From Bradyrhizobium acaciae (GTDB lineage: Bacteria; Pseudomonadota; Alphaproteobacteria; Rhizobiales; Xanthobacteraceae): a stretch of 46,202 nucleotides of DNA. Below are positions 1-8,160 of this stretch, piece after piece. Position 1 is the stretch's first letter. Each line of letters opens with the position of its first letter. The position numbers and the translations under genes were made by a program. Under the pieces are notes generated by a model. That model ran no database searches. It had not been told where the DNA came from and worked only from the letters and a program-made list of their open reading frames with translations. Location: the NCBI RefSeq assembly GCF_020889785.1, contig NZ_JACMYK010000051.1, positions 1 to 46,202 of the forward strand, written 5' to 3'.

Positions 1-2
1 CC

Positions 3-1100
3 GCCGCCAAGCTCGCGCCGGTGGCGCCGCCGCCGCTGCCGGCCGCGCCTGACAAGTTGCCGCTCGCCAAGCTGAAGGTGCCGGCCGGCTTCAATGTCGA
101 GGTCTATGCCGCAGGGATGGCCAATGCGCGCTCGCTGGCGCTCGGCGACAAGGGCACCGTGTTCGTCGGCAGCCGGCTCGTCGACAAGGTCTATGCAATC
201 GTCAACAAGGACGGCAAGCGCTCGGTCAGGGTGATCGCCTCCGGCCTCTATCGCCCGAACGGCGTCGCCTTCAAGGACGGCACGCTCTACATCGCCGAGC
301 TGTCGAAGGTCTCCAAGATCGACAAGATCGAGGACAATCTGGACAACCCGCCGAAGCCGACCGTCATCTACGACAAGCTGCCGAAGGACGAGGCGCATGG
401 CTGGAAGTTCATCGCCATCGGTCCCGACAACAAGCTCTATGTCCCGGTCGGCCAGCCCGGCAACAACGTGCTGCATGACGCCGACCACGGCCAGATCCGC
501 CGCATGAATCTCGATGGCTCCGGCGCCGAGGTCTATGCGCTCGGCGTGCGCAACTCGGTCGGCTTCGACTGGAATCCCGAGACCAAGCAGATGTACTTCA
601 CCGACAACGGCCGCGACTGGCTGTCGGAGACGGTGCCGGAAGACGAGCTCAACCGGGTCACCAAGGCGGGCGAGGATTTCGGCGCGCCGTTCTGCTACCA
701 GGGCAACATCATCGACCAGGAGCTCGGCTGGGGCAAGAACTGCAAGGACTATACGCCGCCGGTCGGCCTGATGGGCCCGCATACCGCCTCGCTCGGCATG
801 CGCTTCTACACCGGAAGCATGTTCCCGAAGACCTACAAGAACGTGATCTTCGTCGCGCGTCACGGCTCCTGGAACAAGTCGCAGAAGCAGGGCGGTGACG
901 TCGTCGTCGTCAGGCTCAACAAGGACGGCACCGTGAAGTCGATCGAGCCGTTCATGACCGGCTTCCTCGAGGACAACAAGTATGTCGGCCGCCCGGTCGA
1001 CGTGATGCTGCTGAAGGACGGCTCGCTGCTGGTCTCCGACGACTGGAATGGCGCGGTCTATCGCGTCAGCTACGGCAAGCCGAAGGTCGCCAACCAGTAA
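3..1100 (+). CDS. PQQ-dependent sugar (sorbosone-type) dehydrogenase, 5' end outside window
   Basis: The frame is open from the left edge, so the start and any signal peptide lie outside the window; at least 365 residues are present. The family is a six-bladed beta-propeller that binds PQQ and oxidises sugars or aldehydes in the periplasm. Recognisable family stretches are HGWKFIAIGPDNKLYVPVG, GVRNSVGFDWNP, YFTDNGRDWL and FVARHGSWNK, which alternate with propeller-type hydrophobic strands. A Pro/Ala-rich segment precedes the domain and looks like a linker after an export signal or anchor. A strong terminator follows, and then a dihaem cytochrome c gene on the same strand, a plausible electron acceptor. 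The true substrate cannot be read from the sequence; sorbosone is only the family name. Confidence 0.85.
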   Translation, partial: AAKLAPVAPPPLPAAPDKLPLAKLKVPAGFNVEVYAAGMANARSLALGDKGTVFVGSRLVDKVYAIVNKDGKRSVRVIASGLYRPNGVAFKDGTLYIAELSKVSKIDKIEDNLDNPPKPTVIYDKLPKDEAHGWKFIAIGPDNKLYVPVGQPGNNVLHDADHGQIRRMNLDGSGAEVYALGVRNSVGFDWNPETKQMYFTDNGRDWLSETVPEDELNRVTKAGEDFGAPFCYQGNIIDQELGWGKNCKDYTPPVGLMGPHTASLGMRFYTGSMFPKTYKNVIFVARHGSWNKSQKQGGDVVVVRLNKDGTVKSIEPFMTGFLEDNKYVGRPVDVMLLKDGSLLVSDDWNGAVYRVSYGKPKVANQ

Positions 1101-1113
1101 GTTGAAACCAGCG

Positions 1114-1150
1114 ATCGGGGGCAGCGCGTGCTGCCCCCGATTTTCTTTTT
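1114..1150 (+). terminator. Rho-independent terminator
   Basis: A perfect 12-bp stem (ATCGGGGGCAGC paired with GCTGCCCCCGAT) closes a GCGT loop and is followed by TTTTCTTTTT. It begins 14 bases after the dehydrogenase stop codon. Some read-through into the cytochrome gene remains possible. Confidence 0.9.
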
Positions 1151-1173
1151 GAACTGCATGCAAGGATGGACCG

Positions 1174-1740
1174 ATGCGCAAGCTCGCAATCGTCGCGGCG
1201 CTGGCCGCTCTCAGCTTTTCCGCCAATGCCGAGACCATCCAGGAGCGTGCTGCTGCGTGCTTCGCCTGCCATGGCGAGCACGGCACGTCGGAAACCGAGA
1301 ACACGCCGTCGCTCGGCGGCCAGCAGGCGCCCTATGCGCTGATCCAGCTGTTCATGTTTCGCGAGAAGCTCAGGGTGTTCGACCCGATGAACGAGATGGC
1401 GAAGTCGATGACCGACGACGATCTGCGCGCCTTCTCCGATTTCATCGCCACCTTGCCGAAGCCCACGCCGCCCACGGATGCCGGCGATCCCGCGCGGATG
1501 GCGCGTGGCCAGGCGCTGGCGCAGCAGAACCGCTGCAACACCTGCCACAACACCGATTTCTCCGGCAAGGAGAACGTCCCGCGGATCGCCAACCAGCGCG
1601 AGGATTACCTCGCCAAGACGCTGGCCGAATACAAGGACAACAGCCGCCACGGCTACGACGCCACCATGGCCGACGTGATGCAGACGGTGGCCAAGGAGCA
1701 GATCGGCGACCTTGCCCATTACATCGCGCATGTCCGCTGA
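1174..1740 (+). CDS. dihaem periplasmic cytochrome c (c4-like)
   Basis: The 188-residue protein has a clear Sec signal peptide (MRKLAIVAALAALSFSANAE) and two haem-attachment motifs, CFACH at residues 29-33 and CNTCH at 121-125, one in each half. Two c-type domains of about 85 residues is the cytochrome c4 layout. It should sit in the periplasm and pass electrons to a terminal oxidase. Its position just behind a PQQ-type dehydrogenase suggests it accepts electrons from that enzyme; this is inference, because a strong terminator separates the two genes. The start is the ATG preceded by AAGGATGGA. The sixth haem ligands, presumably Met, were not assigned with certainty. Confidence 0.9.
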   Translation: MRKLAIVAALAALSFSANAETIQERAAACFACHGEHGTSETENTPSLGGQQAPYALIQLFMFREKLRVFDPMNEMAKSMTDDDLRAFSDFIATLPKPTPPTDAGDPARMARGQALAQQNRCNTCHNTDFSGKENVPRIANQREDYLAKTLAEYKDNSRHGYDATMADVMQTVAKEQIGDLAHYIAHVR

Positions 1741-1812
1741 AACATCGGGCGGCGGGAAGCTGGCCTTGCCCTTCGTGTGGGGCTAAAACGCCTGCGTCAT
1801 ACGGAGTGTCTC

Positions 1813-3204
1813 ATGCAGGATATTTGGCGTCTGTCGGCGGCCGAGCTCGCCTCCCTCATCAAATCCAGGAAGGTCTCGGCGAAGGAGGCGGCGGAGGCCG
1901 GGCTCGCCCGGCTCGACGCGGTCAATCCGAAGATCAACGCGGTGGTCGATCACCGGCCGGACGACGTGCTGGCGCAGGCTGCGAAGATCGATGCGGCAAT
2001 TGCGCGCAATGAGGCGGTCGGGCCGCTCGCCGGCGTGCCGATCACCATCAAGGTCAATGTCGACCAGGAGGGCTACGCCACCACCAACGGGCTGAAGGCG
2101 CAGCGCGACCTGATCGCCAAGGTCGACAATCCGGTGGTCGCCAATCTGCGCAAGGCCGGCGCGGTGCTGCTCGGCCGCACCAATTGTCCGGCGGTGTCCT
2201 ATCGCTGGTTCACCACCAACCTCATTCACGGCGACACCAAGAACCCGCGCGATCCCGGCATCACGCCCGGTGGCTCGTCGGGCGGCGCGGGCTCCGCGGT
2301 CGCGGCCGGCATCGGCCATATCGCGCACGGCACCGATATCGCGGGCTCGGTCCGCTATCCGGCCTATGCCTGCGGCGTGCACGGCCTTCGGCCGAGCATG
2401 GGCCGCATCCCGGCCTTCAACCCGGCATTGCCGGAGCGGCCGATCGGGCCGCAGATCAGCGCGGTCTCGGGCCCGCTGGCGCGAACCGTCAACGATCTGC
2501 GGATCTCGCTCGCGGCGATGTCGGCGCCTGACTATCGCGACCCCTGGTACGCGCCGGTGCCGCTCGAGGGACCGCCGCGCGAGAAGCGCGTTGCGATGTG
2601 CCTCAATCCTGACGGCCTCAACCCGGTGCCGGAAGTGGTCGCCGCGGTGGCCGATGCCGGCAAGCGACTGCGAGAGGCAGGCTGGATCGTCGAGGAGATC
2701 GACGACACCCCGTCGCTGCGCGAGGCGGCCGAGATCCAGACCCGGCTCTGGCTCGGCGACGGCTACGAGGCCCAGCTCGCCTTCGCCGAGCGCGAGGGCG
2801 ATCCCGGCGCGCTGGCCTGCCTCCGCGGCGTTCGCGCCCGCGTGCATCCGTTCGACCTGTCGCAGGCGCTGACCCGGCGCGCCACGCTGACGCGCGACTG
2901 GTTTACTTTCCTCGACAAATATCCGGTGCTGCTGATGCCGGTCTCCGGCGAGCTGCCGTTCCCCGATCATCTCGACCGCAAGGACGAGGCGTCGTTCGCG
3001 CGGGTGTGGCACGCGCAGCTGCCGCAGATCGCGATCCCCTTCATGGGGCTTCCCGGGCTCGTCGTCTCCACCGGCTTGGTGGGACGGATTCCGGTCGGCG
3101 TGCAGTTGGTGGCGGGCCGCTACCGCGAGGATCTCTGCCTTGCGGCAGGCGAGGCGATCGAGGCCGGCGGCACGCCGTCCTCTCCAATCGATCCGGTGGT
3201 CTAG
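1813..3204 (+). CDS. amidase signature family hydrolase
   Basis: The 463-residue protein carries the amidase signature catalytic triad: Lys80 in GVPITIK, the cis-Ser at about 155 in PGGSSGG, and the nucleophile Ser179 in GTDIAGSV. The family hydrolyses carboxamides to acid and ammonia; its members include GatA, indole-acetamide hydrolases and general amidases. No gatB or gatC is adjacent, so this is a catabolic amidase rather than the tRNA amidotransferase. The start at 1813 has GGAG seven bases upstream; an in-frame start 36 bases earlier lacks a binding site. No signal peptide is seen, so it is cytoplasmic. Substrate unknown. Confidence 0.9.
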   Translation: MQDIWRLSAAELASLIKSRKVSAKEAAEAGLARLDAVNPKINAVVDHRPDDVLAQAAKIDAAIARNEAVGPLAGVPITIKVNVDQEGYATTNGLKAQRDLIAKVDNPVVANLRKAGAVLLGRTNCPAVSYRWFTTNLIHGDTKNPRDPGITPGGSSGGAGSAVAAGIGHIAHGTDIAGSVRYPAYACGVHGLRPSMGRIPAFNPALPERPIGPQISAVSGPLARTVNDLRISLAAMSAPDYRDPWYAPVPLEGPPREKRVAMCLNPDGLNPVPEVVAAVADAGKRLREAGWIVEEIDDTPSLREAAEIQTRLWLGDGYEAQLAFAEREGDPGALACLRGVRARVHPFDLSQALTRRATLTRDWFTFLDKYPVLLMPVSGELPFPDHLDRKDEASFARVWHAQLPQIAIPFMGLPGLVVSTGLVGRIPVGVQLVAGRYREDLCLAAGEAIEAGGTPSSPIDPVV

Positions 3205-3205
3205 C

Positions 3206-3281
3206 GCATGATCCGGAAAAGTGGGTACCGGTTTTCCCTCGCGACAAACGCGGAACGCGTTTGCGCGGAGATCATGCGCAA
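3206..3281. repeat. interspersed palindromic repeat (GCATGATC family)
   Basis: The element is bounded by inverted GCATGATC / GATCATGC and contains a perfect inner hairpin (CAAACGCG-GAA-CGCGTTTG). The sequence around CCGGAAAAGTGGGTACCGG resembles a dispersed repeat I recall from many Bradyrhizobium intergenic regions. It fills the gap between the amidase stop and the glutathione peroxidase start. Confidence 0.75.
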
Positions 3282-3295
3282 ATAAGAGAGGAACG

Positions 3296-3772
3296 ATGGC
3301 GACGGTCTACGATTTCACCGCAAAATCGCTCGCCGGTGAGGACATGCCGCTGCGGCAGTTCGAGGGGCAGGTGCTGCTGATCGTCAACACGGCGAGCGCC
3401 TGCGGGTTCACGCCGCAATACAAGGGCCTCCAGGAGCTGTACGCCGGTCTCTCACCGCGCGGCTTTGCCGTGCTCGGCTTTCCCTGCAACCAGTTCGGTG
3501 CGCAGGAGCCTGGCGATGCGAAGCAGATCGCCACGTTCTGCGAGACCAACTACGCCGTGACGTTTCCGATGTTCGCCAAGATCGACGTCAACGGCAGTGG
3601 CGCGCATCCATTGTACGAATACCTGAAACGTGAGAAGTCGGGCCTGCTCGGGCCGTCGATCAAATGGAACTTCACCAAGTTCCTGGTCGATCGCTCCGGC
3701 AAGGTCGTGGCGCGGCATGCGCCGACCGCCCGGCCCGAAGGATTGAAGAAGGACATCGAGGCGCTGCTATGA
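3296..3772 (+). CDS. glutathione peroxidase family (Cys-type thiol peroxidase)
   Basis: The 158-residue protein matches the GPx fold. The peroxidatic site is Cys36 in NTASACGFTPQY, where animal enzymes use selenocysteine. The tetrad residues Gln70 in GFPCNQFGAQEP and Trp124-Asn125 in KWNFTKFL are present. Extra cysteines at 64 and 82 fit the thioredoxin-dependent branch, in which a second Cys resolves the sulfenic acid. It reduces hydrogen peroxide and organic peroxides in the cytoplasm. The start at 3296 follows AGAGAGG; upstream in-frame codons run through a palindromic repeat and are not credible. Its stop overlaps the start of the next gene (ATGA), so the two are translationally coupled. 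Confidence 0.93.
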   Translation: MATVYDFTAKSLAGEDMPLRQFEGQVLLIVNTASACGFTPQYKGLQELYAGLSPRGFAVLGFPCNQFGAQEPGDAKQIATFCETNYAVTFPMFAKIDVNGSGAHPLYEYLKREKSGLLGPSIKWNFTKFLVDRSGKVVARHAPTARPEGLKKDIEALL

Positions 3773-4032
3773 GCGACGACACCACCAACGACGAATTCCC
3801 CGACCGCCTCTCGGTCGATCCGAACAGCCCGTATTACAACGCGGAGATTCTTGCCCGCGATGTCGGCATCCGATTCAAGGGTGCCGAGAAGACCAATGTC
3901 GAGGAGTACTGCATCAGCGAAGGCTGGGTGCGGGTCACCGCTGGCAACGCCAAGGACCGTTACGGCAATCCGCTGACCATCAAGGTGCACGGGCCGGTCG
4001 AGCCGTATTTCAAGGACAAGGCGAAGTCCTGA
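3769..4032 (+). CDS. DUF3297 family small protein
   Basis: The 87-residue soluble protein contains the segments DRLSVDPNSPYYN, VGIRFKGAEKTNVEEYC and GWVRVTAGNAKDR, typical of the DUF3297 family as I recall it. The function of the family is unknown. It overlaps the glutathione peroxidase stop by four bases (ATGA), so it is probably co-translated with it, which hints at a stress-related role without proving one. No signal peptide or membrane segment is visible. Confidence 0.85.
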   Translation: MSDDTTNDEFPDRLSVDPNSPYYNAEILARDVGIRFKGAEKTNVEEYCISEGWVRVTAGNAKDRYGNPLTIKVHGPVEPYFKDKAKS

Positions 4033-4048
4033 TTACTCGCTTTTTGAC

Positions 4049-4140
4049 GTCATCATGGCCGGGCTTGTCCCGGCCATCCACGTCTTGGGACGTCACCGGC
4101 GAAAGACGTGGATGCCCGGGACAAGCCCGGGCATGACGAG
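4049..4140. repeat. double palindromic repeat (CATGGCCGGGCTTG family)
   Basis: Two inverted half-elements face each other: GCCGGGCTTGTCCCGGCC with ATCCACGTCTT on the left, and AAGACGTGGAT with GCCCGGGACAAGCCCGGGC on the right. Copies or half copies of the same family lie at 8066-8158 and 22904-22940. The element occupies the gap before tarD and could fold as a large cruciform or mRNA hairpin. Confidence 0.85.
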
Positions 4141-4174
4141 AAGCTAAGCACTCACGCGTCAAAGGATTGAGCCC

Positions 4175-5344
4175 ATGTCCGTCCGCATCGTCGACGTCCG
4201 CGAGGTGACGAAACCGATCTCCTCGCCGATCCGCAACGCCTATATCGACTTCACCAAGATGACCACGAGCCTGGTTGCCGTTGTCACCGATGTGGTGCGC
4301 GACGGCAGGCGGGTGGTCGGCTATGGCTTCAATTCCAACGGCCGCTACGGGCAGGGCGGTCTCATCCGCGAGCGCTTTGCGGCGCGCCTCCTGGAAGCCG
4401 ATCCGAAATCGCTGCTCGATGCTGATGGCGCCAACCTCGATCCGGACAAGGTCTGGTCGACGCTGATGTCGAACGAGAAGCCGGGCGGCCATGGCGAGCG
4501 TTCGGTCGCGGTCGGCACCATCGACATGGCGGTGTGGGACGCAGTCGCAAAGATCGCAGGCAAGCCGCTGTTCCGATTGCTCGCCGAGCGCCACGGCCTG
4601 ACTGCCAATCCGCGCGTCTTCGTCTACGCCGCCGGCGGCTATTACTATCCGGGCAAGGACCTCGGCGCGCTGCGCAAGGAGATGCGCGGCTATCTCGACC
4701 GCGGCTACAACGTCGTGAAGATGAAGATCGGCGGCGCGCCGCTCGCCGAGGATCGCGAGCGCATCGAGTCCGTGCTGAAGGAGATCGGCACCGAGGCGCA
4801 GCTTGCGGTCGATGCCAACGGCCGTTTCGATCTGGAGACCGCGATCGCCTACGCCAAGATGCTGCGGGAGTATCCGCTGTTCTGGTACGAGGAGGCCGGC
4901 GATCCGCTCGATTATGCATTGCAGGCCGCGCTGGCCGAATTCTATCCCGGCCCGATGGCGACCGGCGAGAACCTGTTCAGTCACCAGGATGCGCGCAATT
5001 TGATCCGTTACGGCGGCATGCGGCCGGACCGCGACTGGCTGCAATTCGACTGCGCGCTGTCCTACGGACTCTGCGAATATCAGCGCACGCTCGCGGTGCT
5101 GAAGACCCACGGTTGGTCGCCGAGCCGCTGCATCCCGCATGGCGGCCATCAGATGTCGCTCAACATCGCGGCCGGCCTCGGCCTCGGCGGCAATGAGAGC
5201 TACCCCGACCTGTTCCAGCCCTATGGCGGGTTCCCGGACGGTGTGCGGGTCGAGAACGGCCACATCGTGATGCCGGAGCTGCCGGGCATCGGCTTCGAGA
5301 GCAAGTCCGACCTCTATGCGGAAATGAAGGCGCTGGCCGACTGA
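4175..5344 (+). CDS. tarD: D(-)-tartrate dehydratase, enolase superfamily
   Basis: The 389-residue protein agrees almost throughout with my recollection of the structurally characterised D-tartrate dehydratase of B. japonicum. The enzyme dehydrates D-tartrate to oxaloacetate, using Mg2+ to stabilise the enolate. Catalytic Lys184 (VKMKIGG) and His322 (CIPHGGHQ) fall at the published numbers, with metal ligands Asp213 (AVDANGR), Glu239 (WYEE) and Glu265 (ATGEN). The N-terminal capping domain spans about residues 1-145 and the barrel about 146-360. The start at 4175 follows AAAGGA. It stands alone: no tartrate transporter or regulator is adjacent, and a palindromic repeat precedes it. Confidence 0.95.
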   Translation: MSVRIVDVREVTKPISSPIRNAYIDFTKMTTSLVAVVTDVVRDGRRVVGYGFNSNGRYGQGGLIRERFAARLLEADPKSLLDADGANLDPDKVWSTLMSNEKPGGHGERSVAVGTIDMAVWDAVAKIAGKPLFRLLAERHGLTANPRVFVYAAGGYYYPGKDLGALRKEMRGYLDRGYNVVKMKIGGAPLAEDRERIESVLKEIGTEAQLAVDANGRFDLETAIAYAKMLREYPLFWYEEAGDPLDYALQAALAEFYPGPMATGENLFSHQDARNLIRYGGMRPDRDWLQFDCALSYGLCEYQRTLAVLKTHGWSPSRCIPHGGHQMSLNIAAGLGLGGNESYPDLFQPYGGFPDGVRVENGHIVMPELPGIGFESKSDLYAEMKALAD

Positions 5345-5404
5345 TCCAGCCCGGCCGGTGCGGATCGGCGGCCGCAGGAGGGTTGAGTTCGCTCGCAAAA
5401 TTAT

Positions 5405-5441
5405 GTGAGCGGCGCTCAAGAAATAATTGAACGTTGCTCAC
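5405..5441. promoter_or_regulatory. imperfect 15-bp inverted repeat overlapping a -35 box
   Basis: GTGAGCGGCGCTCAA (5405-5419) faces TTGAACGTTGCTCAC (5427-5441) across seven bases; 12 of 15 positions pair. The right arm contains the proposed -35 hexamer of the promoter at 5427-5454. The size and placement suit a repressor operator, but no regulator gene is adjacent. Confidence 0.5.
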
Positions 5442-5454
5442 GTTGCGCTATACT
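5427..5454 (+). promoter_or_regulatory. sigma70-like promoter for the 5520 membrane protein
   Basis: TTGAAC (5427-5432), a 16-base spacer and TATACT (5449-5454) are close to the housekeeping consensus. Transcription would begin near 5461 and give a leader of about 60 bases. The -35 box lies inside a 15-bp dyad. Confidence 0.55.
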
Positions 5455-5519
5455 CATTCGGGAGGGCGTGCTGTCCGGATCCCCGGAAGGCGCCTGGAAC
5501 CGGTCATGAGGATCGCCGC

Positions 5520-6581
5520 ATGCCATATTCAGCAAAGAATCTCCGGGAAGCCGCAGATGCCGGGGTGATCAGCGCGGCTGATCTGGAGCGGCTGCTCGCC
5601 TTCCTCGCCGGCACTGCCGGGCAAGGCACGGCCGATGACGCAAGCCCGCCAGCCAGGTTCGATGCCGCTCACGTGCTCTGGTATGCCGGCGCGCTGATCG
5701 TGATCGGCGCCATGGGCCTGTTCTCGACCCTGGCCTTCACCCAGATGGGCGGTCGGGCGCTCACGGCCTGCGCGATCGCCTACGCCACTGCATTCGCCGT
5801 GGCGGGTCATCACCTCTGGTACGGCAAGAATTTGCGGGTTCCCGGCGGACTGCTGATCGCGATCGCGGTCTCGATGGCGCCGCTCGCGGTCTACGGCATC
5901 CAGGACGAACTCGGCTGGTGGGGCAAGTTCGGCAAGCCCGGAACCGTGCAGGACTTCTATGTCTGGGTGAAGGGCAGCTGGATATTCATGGAGATCGCAA
6001 CAATTGCCGCCGGCATCGTCGCGCTGCGCTACTACCGCTTCGCCTTCATCGTCGCGATCATCTCGGTCGCGTTGTGGTTCATGTCGATGGATCTGGCGCC
6101 GTGGTTCAGCGGCACCGCCTATGCCGATTTCGAGATGCGGCGTCGGGTGTCGGTGTGGTTCGGATTGGCCGTCCTCGCGGTGGCGTGGATCGTGGATTAT
6201 CGCAGCCGCAACGGCGACTTTGCGTTCTGGCTGCATCTGTTCGGCCTGATGGCATTCTGGGGCGGCATCAGCGCCTCCGAAGGCTCGACCGAATTGAGCA
6301 AGGCGATCTACTGCCTGCTCAACATCGGTCTCGTCGCGATCGCCGTGATCCTGATGCGGCGCGCCTATGCGGTGTTCGGCGCGTTCGGCATCTGCCTCTA
6401 TCTCGGACACCTCGCCGACGTCGTCTTCAAGGACTCGCTGTGGTTTCCGTTCTCGCTGTCGCTGATCGGAATTGGCGTGATCGCCGCGGGCCTGCTCTAC
6501 CATCGCAACGAGCGCGCGATCGCGGCCTGGCTCGAAGCGCATCTGCCGGCGGGGTTGCGGCCGCGATCCGCGACCGCGTGA
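5520..6581 (+). CDS. multi-pass membrane protein, DUF2157-like, function unknown
   Basis: The 353-residue protein opens with a short soluble N-terminus (SAKNLREAADAGVISAADLERLLAFLAG) resembling the helix-turn-helix-like start of DUF2157 proteins. About ten hydrophobic segments follow, starting near residue 50 (HVLWYAGALIVIGAMGLFS). No catalytic motif was recognised. The start at 5520 has GAGG about nine bases upstream; a longer reading from 5427 would run through the promoter-like sequence. The gene is convergent with malonyl-CoA decarboxylase, with 13 bases between the stops. A promoter with an overlapping dyad precedes it, so it may be repressor-controlled. Confidence 0.75.
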   Translation: MPYSAKNLREAADAGVISAADLERLLAFLAGTAGQGTADDASPPARFDAAHVLWYAGALIVIGAMGLFSTLAFTQMGGRALTACAIAYATAFAVAGHHLWYGKNLRVPGGLLIAIAVSMAPLAVYGIQDELGWWGKFGKPGTVQDFYVWVKGSWIFMEIATIAAGIVALRYYRFAFIVAIISVALWFMSMDLAPWFSGTAYADFEMRRRVSVWFGLAVLAVAWIVDYRSRNGDFAFWLHLFGLMAFWGGISASEGSTELSKAIYCLLNIGLVAIAVILMRRAYAVFGAFGICLYLGHLADVVFKDSLWFPFSLSLIGIGVIAAGLLYHRNERAIAAWLEAHLPAGLRPRSATA

Positions 6582-6594
6582 TGCAGGCGGCTGC

Positions 6595-7947
6595 TTACGA
6601 CAACCGCATGTCCAGCAGCCGCCGGCCTTCGCCCTTCAAGAGCTTCTTCACCGCGCTCGAGGCGATCACCTCGCCGTTGTTGGCATAGGCCTCGTGGTTC
6701 TTCTCGATGTCGTCGAGGCGGTAGAGGTAGTTGACCATGACGCCGGCGGATTCGCGCAGGCCCTTGGGCGAGAGGTCGCCGAGCCAGTTGATCCGCTCCA
6801 GCCGCGCGCCATTGCCGAGATGGAAGCGCGCGACCGAATCGATCAGCCGGCCCTTCGGCGTGCGCGCTCTCAGGAAATAATAGGCGGCGAGTGGCTCCAG
6901 CACGGCGCGCAGCTGCGTGGCGAGCTCGGCGTTCTCGAACCAGTCCGGCTTGCCGAGGCTTTCCAGCAGCTGGCGGTCCTCATCGGTGAGCGGCACGTCG
7001 TCGGCCTGCTTGACCCACTGCATGAAGCCGGGCACCGGCGACAGCGTCACGAAATTGTCGAGCTTGGGCAATTCGCGGCGCAGCTCCTCGACCACCTGCT
7101 TGATCAGGAAGCTGCCGAACGAGATGCCGCCGAGGCCGCGCTGGGTGTTGGAGATCGAATAGAACACCGCGGTGCGGGCCTTCTCGACCGGAACCGGCTC
7201 GCGCTCTTCGGCAAGCAGCGGTGCGATCGCGCCCGGGATGGCCTCGGTCAGCGCGACCTCGACGAAGATCAGCGGCTCGTCGGCCAGCGCCGGATGGAAG
7301 AACGCGTAGCAGCGGCGATCGATCGGATCGATGCGGCGGCGCAGGTCATCCCAATCGCGGATCTCGTGCACGGCCTCATAGCGGATGATCTTCTCCAGAA
7401 TATTGGCCGGAGACGACCAGTCTATCCTGCGCAGCACGAGGAATCCCCTGTTGAACCAGGACGAGAGCAGATGCACCACGTCGCGATCGAGCGCGGCGAG
7501 GTCCTTGTTGCCCTTCATCAATGAAAGCAGATCCGAGCGAATCGACACCAGCTCGCCGGTGCCGCCCGGCGCGCGATTGAGTCGGCGGATCAATTCCTGG
7601 CGGCGCGGCTCGGAGGCGAAATGCAGGTCGCTGGCGTCCTCGCCATCGGTTTTGGCGCGCCAGGCGTCGATCGCCTGCGCCAGCCGGGCGTGATCGGGTC
7701 CGAAATCGCGCGCCAGCGTCTGGAAGAACGACAGCCGTCCGGCGGCATCGAGGTGGTGGTACCGGTCGAGCACTTCGCGCGCCATCGCGGTGCCGGAGGC
7801 CTCGCCGCGGCCGGACAGCAGCGCCTCGCACAATTCCAGAAGTTCGGAAGCATCCTGCTTGTCGTCGGCCGGGCTGGCGCGGCCGAGCAGGACGCGGCCG
7901 CGTTCGGAAATCGTCGAGAGCAGGTCGGAGAAGAAGGCGTTGGCCAT
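6595..7947 (-). CDS. malonyl-CoA decarboxylase
   Basis: The 450-residue enzyme converts malonyl-CoA to acetyl-CoA and CO2. Family landmarks are YSISNTQRGLGGISFG (residues 263-278, containing the catalytic Ser), SPVPGF at 303-308, and FHLGNGARLERINW with the catalytic His376. The N-terminal helical domain covers about residues 1-180 and the GNAT-like catalytic domain the rest, matching the usual full length. In rhizobia this enzyme usually belongs to a matABC malonate cluster (decarboxylase, synthetase, transporter). Here neither matB nor matC is adjacent, so its supply of malonyl-CoA and its regulation are unclear. It reads toward the 5520 gene. Confidence 0.95.
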   Translation of the reverse strand: MANAFFSDLLSTISERGRVLLGRASPADDKQDASELLELCEALLSGRGEASGTAMAREVLDRYHHLDAAGRLSFFQTLARDFGPDHARLAQAIDAWRAKTDGEDASDLHFASEPRRQELIRRLNRAPGGTGELVSIRSDLLSLMKGNKDLAALDRDVVHLLSSWFNRGFLVLRRIDWSSPANILEKIIRYEAVHEIRDWDDLRRRIDPIDRRCYAFFHPALADEPLIFVEVALTEAIPGAIAPLLAEEREPVPVEKARTAVFYSISNTQRGLGGISFGSFLIKQVVEELRRELPKLDNFVTLSPVPGFMQWVKQADDVPLTDEDRQLLESLGKPDWFENAELATQLRAVLEPLAAYYFLRARTPKGRLIDSVARFHLGNGARLERINWLGDLSPKGLRESAGVMVNYLYRLDDIEKNHEAYANNGEVIASSAVKKLLKGEGRRLLDMRLS

Positions 7948-8065
7948 GTGTCGGTCGTATCCAGCAGGTCGTATCCAGTGAAGCCGGACCTTACACGGGA
8001 TTTAAGGTCGGGAGGACTGCAATCAAGCGCATGGATCGTACGGAAATATGTCGCAGCTAGATAGC

Positions 8066-8158
8066 TCGTCATGGCCGGGCTTGACCCGGCCATCCATCTC
8101 TTTGGAAAGAATTTCTTTGAAGGTTGATGGATACGCGGGTCAAGCCCGCTATGACGAG
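8066..8158. repeat. double palindromic repeat (CATGGCCGGGCTTG family)
   Basis: CTCGTCATGGCCGGGCTTGA on the left is matched by an inverted right half ending in CTATGACGAG. The same family occurs at 4049-4140. It lies between the malonyl-CoA decarboxylase start and the AraC regulator stop, both on the minus strand. Confidence 0.8.
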
Positions 8159-8160
8159 CG

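Noticed and set aside
1783..3012. 409-residue minus-strand open frame across the amidase
   Set aside because: Antisense shadow; low-complexity composition and no recognisable domain.
3401..3412. Selenocysteine insertion in the glutathione peroxidase
   Set aside because: The active-site codon is TGC (Cys36); no UGA and no SECIS-like need.
4010..5419. 469-residue minus-strand open frame across tarD
   Set aside because: It is the GC-rich antisense shadow of a confidently identified enzyme, composed of Arg/Ala/Asp-biased sequence with no family motif or binding site.
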